This document shows, in pieces, positions 14,479 through 22,408 of a stretch of DNA of 51,028 bases. The number at the start of each line of letters is the position of its first letter. Within the stretch, counting starts at the first letter, position 1. The stretch covers positions 1 to 51,028 of the forward strand of contig ONWR01000018.1 in assembly GCA_900321605.1 (NCBI GenBank), in the 5' to 3' direction. The translations under genes were made by a program, and so were the position numbers. The notes beneath the pieces were generated by a model that saw nothing but the letters and a program-made list of their open reading frames with translations, made no database searches and was not told the origin of the DNA. The DNA comes from an uncultured Bacteroidales bacterium (GTDB taxonomy: Bacteria; Bacteroidota; Bacteroidia; Bacteroidales; Paludibacteraceae).

Positions 14479-17130
14479 TTATCCGTTTGGGCAGTACACT
14501 AAGGTCACGATACCGGAAGGATCAGTAATCGACCATTCCGAGATAGCCGTAACGGCGTTGGTGTTGCATTGACTAAAGACTTGCAATTCGCCGTTGGTGA
14601 TGGTCAGTCCGCGGAAAAGCGGATGTTCCTCTTGTGCCACGCTGACACTCAGATCCTGTGTGTTGATAGCCGTTCCCCAGCTCCAAACACCGGATTTGAG
14701 CAACCAAGGCTTGAGCAGAACCATCGGAGCGTCATAACCTTTGAGAGGAGTGAAACCTGACGCAGAGGAAGACGGTTTGCTGCCTAAAACGATCACTTCG
14801 TAACTGCTATAATCCACCGTATTGTCCATTGCATCGGTCTCCACAATCCACAAGCTGTCGTTTGTACGGAGATATCGAAGCAGCGGTTTATCTTCCGCAC
14901 AGCCCGGAATAGTAACAAAAGCAACGGCATGAGTGCCTTCCGGTTGAACGGAAGGAACTGTATCTCCTCCCGGCTCGGGATCATGATGCTCTCCCGGTGA
15001 TTCGAAACAGCCGAGATCAGGCGCATCGCCGTTATAGCCGAGGTTCACATCTATACCGGCATCAATAAGCGCCGAGTTTTCCGCGAGACGCATGAAATTC
15101 GTTTCACTGAGGCTTCCGTCCGAAGTACGATACATGAGCACAAGTGAGGTGTCGAGAGATTGAAAATCATTCTTGGAAACGGAGTAGCCGCTATTCCAGC
15201 TATTATGGTCAATCGTCACGACAGTCTTCGATTTGTAACTGTCGCTGTTCTTACCCGCAAAACTGATACAGTTCTGAATAGTGTTGGTACCATAAGCGGT
15301 GGTGAAGCCGTAGTTATAGGCGTTAGCGTACGCGGAGTTGTTATAGATCCACATCGTACCGCCGTTGTTGTTCTGGTCAAAGCCGCGCGCGTAGTTTCCG
15401 ACGGCAAGGCAGTGGTGAACGATGATCTTATGATTTGTATAACCTCCGCCCATCTTAAAGCCGTTTCCGTTACCTTGACAAGGGAACTTGGCAAGGGTGA
15501 TCGTAATGGTATTTCCGTAGCGGTCAGTCATCGTAGTACCCACTTTGGAGTCAAACCAAGGTTTGTCCACACCTAAGGCACGCGGATGATTGCTCATATC
15601 GTAGTACGGCGCACCGTTTGCATAGCAAACGCAGTTCTCAATGACCGTCTCGCTGCTACTCACGCGTTGGAAGAAATCCCATCCGTCATCGCTGTTGTTC
15701 CATGCGCGGCAACCGATATAGTGGTTTCCTGCTCCGGTAAACTGCTTGTCGGCAAAACCATCTGCATTGCCGCCGAAATTGGCAGTCGCACCGGACATGG
15801 TCTCGTAGTCAAAGTTATCATGACTGTCCACATTCAAGATGATGTTGTTGCCGCCATTCTTCATTTGGCATCCAGTATCTGCAGATCCATATATATCAAG
15901 GTTTTCAAAGATGCAGTTACTGCCGTAATTGATGAGGTTGTTCTTACCCGAATAGCGGAGCGTGAGGTTCTTTACGTGCAGGAACGAACAAGTACTCTTG
16001 ATCTGCAACCCGCGATCTCCGTAGGCTGTTTGACGGAAGTCCAAAATAGCTGAATACTTGCCACTTCGGTTAATCCCTTCGTATCCGGAGATGACGATGC
16101 GCTTGGTCGCACTACCGTTGAGGTTGTTCACATCGGTGGTCATCAGGTTGTACTGCCCGCTGAAGAGGTAGAGCGTGTCTCCCGGGAGACTCAGTTTCTT
16201 TAGTCCGCTGGTGAACGAACAGGGGTTAGCAAACGAACCGTCACCATTACCGTCCGGAGAGGCGTAGTAAGTAGCCGCAGAGGCAGGAGAAAGGTGATAA
16301 CTGAGCACGGAGAGCAGTGCTACCATCAGCAATACTGCTGCTTGTTTGGGTGCGACGAAGTCGCGGTCAAGTTTCTTTCTCATTTCCAATACAAAATGAA
16401 TACGTAAACGGGTCATGGTGAGCCAAAGAATACATTTCGCTTTCCAAGTCGTGGCATTGGCAAAGCGGTTCTCGAGTTCCTCTAACACACGTTTCTGCGC
16501 ATCGGGATGAGGCACAGCGGTAGTACTACTCGGATTCTTGGTGTAGAGATAACCGGCGTAGTTGATGCGCTTATATTTGGGGTTTGACAACCAAAGATCC
16601 GTAGAGAAAAGGACATCTTCGTAGATCATGCCGCCCTCGAAACGGATGTCCTTGAGTGCGCTGCGTCGGTAGAGACGCATACAAGGCGAGGTATAACTGT
16701 ACTGATGAATCGGTAAACGCCGAATACCGACATGCCAGCCCGAGTTAGTTTGTCCTTCGGATGTACGGCGATAACCGCTCTGTACATAATCCACATTTTT
16801 GATGGCATGGAGATGCCGGTCACACCAATCCGGAGCCAGACGGTCGTCCGAGTCCACGAAAGCGATATACTCGCCGGTGGCTTTTTGCATGCCTAAGTTA
16901 CGAGCAATGGATTGCCCTGAGTGTTGCTGCGTGAGCAAGACCACTTTGCGACGCGGATCCTCTGCGTGCTTCTTGGCATAAGCCTTTGCAATCGACAAAC
17001 TGTTATCCGTACTGCCATCATCAATCAGGATGATCTCCAGCGGTTCGATAGTCGTTTGTCCGAGCAATGAATCCACGCAATCCGTGAGAAACAAAGCGGC
17101 GTTATAAACGGGTACGATAATGCTAATCAT
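14479..17130 (-). CDS. GT2 glycosyltransferase fused to a secreted beta-helix (pectate lyase-like) protein
   Basis: An 883-residue reading frame with two unlike halves. Residues 1-249 are a complete GT-A family 2 glycosyltransferase: SIIVPVYNAALFL, the DDGSTDNS motif, FVDSDDR and the acceptor motif YEDVLFSTDLW. From Met250 a classic signal peptide appears (MRKKLDRDFVAPKQAAVLLM, then VALLSVLS...ASA). A right-handed beta-helix domain follows, of the pectate lyase/PL9-like kind, with many short N/G-rich coils. The two halves cannot share a compartment without internal export or cleavage, so either translation of the second half starts at Met250 (16383) or the fusion is recent. The frame ends at TAA 14479, directly after a C CCA AAC heptamer; the natural C-terminus lies in the -1 frame (14261-14476). 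The GT4 gene lies 12 nt upstream. Confidence 0.8.
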   Translation of the reverse strand: MISIIVPVYNAALFLTDCVDSLLGQTTIEPLEIILIDDGSTDNSLSIAKAYAKKHAEDPRRKVVLLTQQHSGQSIARNLGMQKATGEYIAFVDSDDRLAPDWCDRHLHAIKNVDYVQSGYRRTSEGQTNSGWHVGIRRLPIHQYSYTSPCMRLYRRSALKDIRFEGGMIYEDVLFSTDLWLSNPKYKRINYAGYLYTKNPSSTTAVPHPDAQKRVLEELENRFANATTWKAKCILWLTMTRLRIHFVLEMRKKLDRDFVAPKQAAVLLMVALLSVLSYHLSPASAATYYASPDGNGDGSFANPCSFTSGLKKLSLPGDTLYLFSGQYNLMTTDVNNLNGSATKRIVISGYEGINRSGKYSAILDFRQTAYGDRGLQIKSTCSFLHVKNLTLRYSGKNNLINYGSNCIFENLDIYGSADTGCQMKNGGNNIILNVDSHDNFDYETMSGATANFGGNADGFADKQFTGAGNHYIGCRAWNNSDDGWDFFQRVSSSETVIENCVCYANGAPYYDMSNHPRALGVDKPWFDSKVGTTMTDRYGNTITITLAKFPCQGNGNGFKMGGGYTNHKIIVHHCLAVGNYARGFDQNNNGGTMWIYNNSAYANAYNYGFTTAYGTNTIQNCISFAGKNSDSYKSKTVVTIDHNSWNSGYSVSKNDFQSLDTSLVLMYRTSDGSLSETNFMRLAENSALIDAGIDVNLGYNGDAPDLGCFESPGEHHDPEPGGDTVPSVQPEGTHAVAFVTIPGCAEDKPLLRYLRTNDSLWIVETDAMDNTVDYSSYEVIVLGSKPSSSASGFTPLKGYDAPMVLLKPWLLKSGVWSWGTAINTQDLSVSVAQEEHPLFRGLTITNGELQVFSQCNTNAVTAISEWSITDPSGIVTLVYCPNG

Positions 17131-17142
17131 TTGTGTATTGTT

Positions 17143-18333
17143 TTATTTGTTTATAGTCGATAGTAGTATTTGTTCCATTTGTTTGGTTTGTGCTTCGCGG
17201 CTGAACTCTTCACGATGCTGTGTCTGTTGGGCGGTGAAGCCGTTCTGCTCCCAAAAGCGGTAGTGCTGCAAGAGGAAAGCTTTGATAGCCTCTATATCGT
17301 CGGTAGTTCTTCCGGCGTTAGTATAGGCCATCAGTTCTGCTAACGCTCCTTGGTCGGAAGGCACGCACAGAATCGGTTTGGCGCAACCGAGTGCCTCGTA
17401 GAACTTGGTGGTCAACATGCCATGCGTGTTCGGCGAAGTGAGGACGAGCATGATACCGCTACGTCGGATAGCATCGCCCAAACGGTCGTGAGCTACCGGA
17501 TGATCTTGCGGCGTGTGGATATCCATCTGAATTCTGAAATCTGAATTCTGAAATCTGAATTCTGACTTCTGACTTCTGAAATCTGAAATCTGACTTCTGA
17601 TCTCTTCCACCGCTTGTTTGACTTTCTCCAAGGCAGGTCTTTGCCAATGGAAAAGCGATCCGATATAGGTTATGGAGAACTGCTCCGTGCGGATGTTCTC
17701 GGGGTAGAACTGCTGCTCGTCAAAACCGTTGTAGATCGTATAGACCGGTACGCTGTTGGCAGTTAGATTCCGAATGAAGTCCTTGTGCCAAGGAGAAACG
17801 GTTGTGATCGCATTGGCTGAACGCAGGACCTTATTCCGACGGCGGATATGTACAGCGCGGTAGAGACGCCTGAAAGGCATAAGCCACCATTGTTGATGCT
17901 GGTATTGGTAGCGCGAGTCATCCACTTGTTCGTCCAAATCCCGAATATCGCATATAAGCGGAACGTGAAGCGTTTGAGCTATCCGCTGTGCAGCCCCTAA
18001 CGGAAAATCACTGAAAGCCGTGCAGAGGACGAGATCAAACCCGCCATGCAGGACGGTTAGAGCTCGTTTGGCAAAAACGCGGTTGTGCCAATCGGTGAGT
18101 AGCGTCCAAACGGTCTTGACAAACCAATCGAACGTATTACCGCTGTACATACGGATCGTCTCGATAGGGTAGTTATGAGCAAAAGGCAGCGGTTCTGACG
18201 TCTCGGTCAGCAGCGTTACGGCATAGCCTTTGCGGTCCAAATAGTCGCAAAGGTATCGCAACCGAGGCAGATAGCCCGGAGCAACCGGCGGGTCAGAGAC
18301 CACTAAAATATGTGTCCTTTTGTCATTTGCCAT
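17143..18333 (-). CDS. GT4-family glycosyltransferase
   Basis: A 396-residue GT-B glycosyltransferase, probably acting in the cytoplasm on an envelope polysaccharide. The N-terminal Rossmann half has ILVVSDPPVAPGYLPR and LVLCTAFSDFPLGAA. The C-terminal half starts at FSITYIGSL and holds the nucleotide-sugar region KFYEALGCAKPILCVP, with an E-x-L-G-x-x-K-P pattern. Residues about 244-270 are a charged insert (Ser/Gln/Asp/Phe/Arg-rich) encoded by eleven TCTGAAN heptamers (17526-17602), sitting between the beta strand after the linker and the following helix. The gene overlaps the upstream deacetylase-like gene by 11 nt. Confidence 0.85.
   Translation of the reverse strand: MANDKRTHILVVSDPPVAPGYLPRLRYLCDYLDRKGYAVTLLTETSEPLPFAHNYPIETIRMYSGNTFDWFVKTVWTLLTDWHNRVFAKRALTVLHGGFDLVLCTAFSDFPLGAAQRIAQTLHVPLICDIRDLDEQVDDSRYQYQHQQWWLMPFRRLYRAVHIRRRNKVLRSANAITTVSPWHKDFIRNLTANSVPVYTIYNGFDEQQFYPENIRTEQFSITYIGSLFHWQRPALEKVKQAVEEIRSQISDFRSQKSEFRFQNSDFRIQMDIHTPQDHPVAHDRLGDAIRRSGIMLVLTSPNTHGMLTTKFYEALGCAKPILCVPSDQGALAELMAYTNAGRTTDDIEAIKAFLLQHYRFWEQNGFTAQQTQHREEFSREAQTKQMEQILLSTINK
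17526..17602. repeat. TCTGAAT/TCTGAAA heptamer array inside a glycosyltransferase
   Basis: Eleven consecutive 7-bp units, all tctgaat, tctgaaa, tctgact or tctgatc. It is the longest intragenic array in the window and is in frame on the minus strand. The same family occurs twice in the GH2 gene. Confidence 0.95.
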
Positions 18334-19480
18334 GTATCAATTCGAGCAGTTTCGGATAGAGGGAACGATGATAAGTGGTGTCGTTAATATTGCTGTTGTG
18401 CCACAACAGGCAAAGGTCGCCATGATGCATATGCACCTTCTCAATCAGCCGCTCGCAGAGGAAATAGGCTTCGTCTTCGCTGAGGTTCATGTAGTTCTCA
18501 TTACTCAGCGTGGTGTCCATGATCACGAGCGGATGTAACGTGAGCGGCGTCAGTTTATAGGTATATGGGTTGATCCATCGTACGGCACGTGTGGTCTGCA
18601 AACGGAATCCTGCTGCGTCCGCAAAACCCATCGTGAAATCATCGGTAATACCGGCTTTTATCCATTGTGTCATGTTGCGGATAGAACCATTGAGGTAGTG
18701 TGCCCGATGCAACGAACTGATAGGTTTGGTCGGCATCTCTCCGTAGTAACTGCTATGCACGCCTAACTTCGCTCCGCTGTCTAACAAGCTCTTTTTGAGG
18801 CGTTTATAATCACGTCCGTGCAAGCTGTACTGTGGATAATCATATCCGCTGCCGCTCGTCTGTTTGACGAAATAGATACACTCTGCTTCCGGAATGCGGC
18901 TGTCTTGCTCCATGAGCCACGGGAAGGTATAAAGCGGATCTTTGTTTATGTCGCGAATAGAATCCCATACTTGTTTCGTCTCTCCTCTTCGTAATCCTCC
19001 GAACGCGCCTCGCAAAGAGCGGTATTGCGTGATAGCATCGATGTCGTGCGTCAGATAGATGTGTCCGAATCCGGGAGTCGGCAAAGGCAGATTGAGCAGT
19101 TTCATCAACAGCCTTGCATGTTCGTCCAAAAGCGGAATCTGCAAACGGTTACCCTGTCCTAAGGTCGAGAACCGTGCAGCAAACCGACCGTGCTCGTCCC
19201 GTTCAGTATTAAACGTCTCTTCTGCGCGCGAAATGAAGAAGAACGTGTTATAAATAATGTCCGTCCGGATGATGGCTTTGCCTTTTGCGGGTTGCTCTAC
19301 CACCACTTTATTCATGTCCGGCAGTACAATAGTGCGGCCTAATTTGCGGTTAGGCACAATGATCACGTCGTGCGTCTCTAATTCTTTCTCATCAGCACTG
19401 TAAGCTACGCGTTTGGCTGCTTCAGCATCTCCATAGCATAGCCAGGTAATCATGTAATCAACAATTTCGTTCAGTTGCAT
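18323..19480 (-). CDS. Polysaccharide deacetylase-like protein (DUF7033 type)
   Basis: A 385-residue cytoplasmic protein without a signal peptide. The middle to C-terminal part resembles NodB-like deacetylases found in capsule and O-antigen clusters: LTHDIDAI (metal-binding DxD/H-type start), GVHSSYYG and LLWHNSNI near the end. The N-terminal 120 residues match the extra domain that accompanies these in Bacteroidetes. It overlaps the glycosyltransferase gene downstream by 11 nt and lies 23 nt from the ABC-F gene upstream, so it belongs to the envelope-glycan run. Catalytic activity is inferred from the family only. Confidence 0.72.
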   Translation of the reverse strand: MQLNEIVDYMITWLCYGDAEAAKRVAYSADEKELETHDVIIVPNRKLGRTIVLPDMNKVVVEQPAKGKAIIRTDIIYNTFFFISRAEETFNTERDEHGRFAARFSTLGQGNRLQIPLLDEHARLLMKLLNLPLPTPGFGHIYLTHDIDAITQYRSLRGAFGGLRRGETKQVWDSIRDINKDPLYTFPWLMEQDSRIPEAECIYFVKQTSGSGYDYPQYSLHGRDYKRLKKSLLDSGAKLGVHSSYYGEMPTKPISSLHRAHYLNGSIRNMTQWIKAGITDDFTMGFADAAGFRLQTTRAVRWINPYTYKLTPLTLHPLVIMDTTLSNENYMNLSEDEAYFLCERLIEKVHMHHGDLCLLWHNSNINDTTYHRSLYPKLLELIHGK

Positions 19481-19503
19481 CTGTGTTTATTTTTTCATGT
19501 TTA

Positions 19504-21345
19504 TTATGTTTCACTTAGTATTTCCCATTCGTATAGTTTTTGCTCGATCTGGTGTTTGACCGATTCGTATTTCTGGAATAGTTCCTGCGTTTGGTTTTCG
19601 GGCAAAGCGAGCAGTTGCTCTATCTCCGCCTGTTGTGCTTCCAAAGCGGCTATCTCTTCTTCCGTTTGTGCAATCTGTTTCTCTTTCTTGCGTCGTTCGG
19701 CAGCTGCGGCTTTCTGTGCGGCATAGTCTAACTTCGCAGTTGAAGGCTCCGAAGTAGCCTGAGATAAGTCGAAAGGTCTAGGATTGGACCGTGATTGATC
19801 CGATATTGGACCGATATTGGACCGTTCAAGCTCTTGAAGGGAGTCAATCTTTTTGGCTCTCAGGAAATCATATATGCCACCGAGGTGCTCTTTGACTCTT
19901 CCGCCGCCGAACTCGTACACTTTCTCCACGAGCCCGTTGAGGAAATCACGGTCGTGCGAGACGCAGATGACCGTTCCGTTGAAGTCCTGCAAGGCGGCTT
20001 TGAGCACATCCTTGGACTGCATGTCGAGGTGGTTTGTCGGCTCATCGAGGATCAGCAGGTTGCATGGTTCGAGTAACAGCCGGATCATCGCCAAACGGCT
20101 TCGCTCACCACCGGAGAGCACTTTGACCTTTTTCTCGGATGCCTCTCCGCCGAACATGAATGCACCGAGGATGTCGCGTATCTTGGTACGAATATCTCCG
20201 ACTGCGACATAGTCGATTGTCTCGAAGACGGTGAGGTTTTCGTCCAAGAGAGCGGCTTGGTTCTGCGCAAAATAGCCGATCTTGACATTGTGGCCGATCT
20301 TGAGGTTGCCCAGATAATCCAACTGCCCCATGATACATTTGACGAGTGTGGATTTGCCTTCTCCGTTCTTGCCCACAAACGCCACTTTCTCTCCTCTGCG
20401 GATAGTGAAGGTTACGTCATGGAAGACATTATGATCCCCAAAATCCTTGCGCAGATCTTCTACTATGAGCGGAAAATCACCACTTCTCGGAGCGGGCGGG
20501 AAACGCAGGTTGAGACGCGAGGTGTCCTCCAAATCCACTTCGAGGCGTTCCAGTTTCTCCAACTGTTTGATGCGGCTTTGTACTTGTACGGCTTTGGTAG
20601 CTTTGTATCGGAAACGCTCGATGAAATCTTCGGTCTCTTGTATCATCTTCTGCTGGTTCTGATAGGCGCGCACTTGTTGCTCATGGCGTTCTTTGCGCAG
20701 CTCCACGAACCGGCTGTAGTTGACATTATAATCGTATATGCGCCCGAGCGTGATCTCAATAGTCCGGTTGCAGACATTATCGATGAACGCACGGTCGTGG
20801 CTGACCATAAGTACCGCACTCTGACTCGCTTTGAGGAAGTCTTCGAGCCACTGGATAGACTCGATGTCCAGATGGTTCGTCGGCTCGTCCAACAGCAGCA
20901 GATCGGGATGACTCAAGAGGATCTTCGCTAACTCGATACGCATTCTCCATCCGCCGGAGAACTCCGAACAAGGCCTTTCAAAATCCTTGCGCTCAAAGCC
21001 CAGACCGATGATAGTTCTGTCCATCTCAGCAATGAACCGCGCTTCGTCCGTTTGTACATCGTCCTTAGTCCCTTTGTCCCTTATACTCATTACTTCTTCG
21101 CGAAGTGTACGGTTGTCTTGGAAAAGCATAACCTGCGGCAGGTAACCGATAGTCATGTCCGATTCCCGTGCAATACGTCCGCCGGTGGGCTGATATTCGC
21201 CTGCAATCAAACGGAGTAGAGTAGTCTTGCCTGCTCCGTTTTTGCCCACCAAGGCAATGCGTTCCTTGCGGTTAACGAGGAACGTAATGTCGTCCAACAC
21301 AGGGCGGGACGAGAACTCCATGCTTATGTGGTCAATCGTGAGCAT
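19504..21345 (-). CDS. ABC-F family ATPase (Uup/EttA-like)
   Basis: A 613-residue soluble protein with two ABC domains and no membrane part, so an ABC-F ribosome-associated factor rather than a transporter. Walker A motifs are GKNGAGKTT (about residue 34) and GKNGEGKST. Signatures are SGGWRMR and SGGERSR, each followed by LLDEPTNHLD-type Walker B sequence. The P-site tRNA interaction linker lies around residues 240-290. A C-terminal coiled coil near 545-605 fits the Uup subgroup. In the linker before it, residues about 510-520 come from an 11-bp repeat (near 19797-19825). The gene overlaps the WecA-like gene by 14 nt. Confidence 0.92.
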   Translation of the reverse strand: MLTIDHISMEFSSRPVLDDITFLVNRKERIALVGKNGAGKTTLLRLIAGEYQPTGGRIARESDMTIGYLPQVMLFQDNRTLREEVMSIRDKGTKDDVQTDEARFIAEMDRTIIGLGFERKDFERPCSEFSGGWRMRIELAKILLSHPDLLLLDEPTNHLDIESIQWLEDFLKASQSAVLMVSHDRAFIDNVCNRTIEITLGRIYDYNVNYSRFVELRKERHEQQVRAYQNQQKMIQETEDFIERFRYKATKAVQVQSRIKQLEKLERLEVDLEDTSRLNLRFPPAPRSGDFPLIVEDLRKDFGDHNVFHDVTFTIRRGEKVAFVGKNGEGKSTLVKCIMGQLDYLGNLKIGHNVKIGYFAQNQAALLDENLTVFETIDYVAVGDIRTKIRDILGAFMFGGEASEKKVKVLSGGERSRLAMIRLLLEPCNLLILDEPTNHLDMQSKDVLKAALQDFNGTVICVSHDRDFLNGLVEKVYEFGGGRVKEHLGGIYDFLRAKKIDSLQELERSNIGPISDQSRSNPRPFDLSQATSEPSTAKLDYAAQKAAAAERRKKEKQIAQTEEEIAALEAQQAEIEQLLALPENQTQELFQKYESVKHQIEQKLYEWEILSET

Positions 21346-22408
21346 TGGCAGCCAGTTTTGTATTGATAATACGCCAAAGAACCAGCGTCAGAACCGTAGC
21401 CAAACCAAAATCGGCAAACATCAGCAGCCACATGTTCCAGTTCCTTCCGAGGATGCCTAATCCGATGAACAGAAGGCTTACGCTCAGCAGCACACAGGTC
21501 GTCTGGAAATGATTCAGCCCGGTGCGAAGCAGTAGATGGTGAATATGGTTCTTGTCCGGCTCAAAGGGCGAGCGGTGTTTCTTGATACGCGTGATACTTA
21601 CGCGGATGGTGTCGAAGATCGGAACGGTCAGTACGCAGATCGCTACCGCCGGAGCTGCACTCATATGAAGTGCCTCAGGAACAGCCGAATAGGCGTTGAT
21701 CTCGCAGAAATGGAAGACGAAAGCCGTCATCAGATAGCCTAAGAGCAGACTACCGCTGTCGCCCATGAAAATCTTGTCCTTGCGGCCGAACACATTGTAG
21801 ATGAAAAAGACCGTCAGCACGCCGATCATACACACGCCAAGAATAGACCAAGTCGTCTCTCCTACCAAACCAAAATAGATGGAGAAGAACAGGCAGTAGA
21901 TGATACCCAAACCGCTGGCAAGACCGTCCACACCGTCAATGAGGTTGATGGCGTTGATGATAGCGAGCAGGATAAAAAGCGACAGCAGATAACTCGGGAT
22001 GATACCTATCTCGTTGATGCCGAAAAGTCCGTGCAGATGCGTGATCCGCAAGTTGGAGAAACCGATGAGTGCGATGCCTGCTAAAGTCTCGCCAAACAGT
22101 TTTGCCATCGGACGGAGAACCAGCACATCGTCGATAAATCCGACCACCATAATGGAGAATAACCCAATGAAAAAGAAGTGATTAGGCTCCGTTGGGTTGA
22201 AGAGCAGATAGGTCAGAATGAAGCTGATACAGATATTCAATCCTCCGATATTGGGCACTTCGCCTTCGTGACTCATTCGTTTATTGGGACGCACTACAAA
22301 GCCTTTCGCTTTGGCGATGCGAATGACAATCGGCATAAGTATAAGACCTAACAGAAAACTGATGAGGCCGATCAGATAATAATGATGTTCAAAAAATGTT
22401 TGTATCAT
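21332..22408 (-). CDS. WecA/MraY-type glycosyl-1-phosphate transferase
   Basis: A 358-residue polytopic membrane enzyme that transfers a sugar-1-phosphate to undecaprenyl phosphate, the first step of O-antigen or capsule synthesis. Motifs seen are the cytoplasmic GFIDDVLVLRP (Mg-binding DD), NAINLIDGVDGLASG, IYNVFGRKDKIFMGDSGSLL and the HIHH motif in DKNHIHHLLL, typical of WecA rather than MraY. There are about ten hydrophobic helices. It overlaps the CapD-like gene by 4 nt and ABC-F by 14 nt, implying coupled translation. GlcNAc-1-P is the likely donor sugar, but this is an inference. Confidence 0.9.
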   Translation of the reverse strand: MIQTFFEHHYYLIGLISFLLGLILMPIVIRIAKAKGFVVRPNKRMSHEGEVPNIGGLNICISFILTYLLFNPTEPNHFFFIGLFSIMVVGFIDDVLVLRPMAKLFGETLAGIALIGFSNLRITHLHGLFGINEIGIIPSYLLSLFILLAIINAINLIDGVDGLASGLGIIYCLFFSIYFGLVGETTWSILGVCMIGVLTVFFIYNVFGRKDKIFMGDSGSLLLGYLMTAFVFHFCEINAYSAVPEALHMSAAPAVAICVLTVPIFDTIRVSITRIKKHRSPFEPDKNHIHHLLLRTGLNHFQTTCVLLSVSLLFIGLGILGRNWNMWLLMFADFGLATVLTLVLWRIINTKLAANAHD

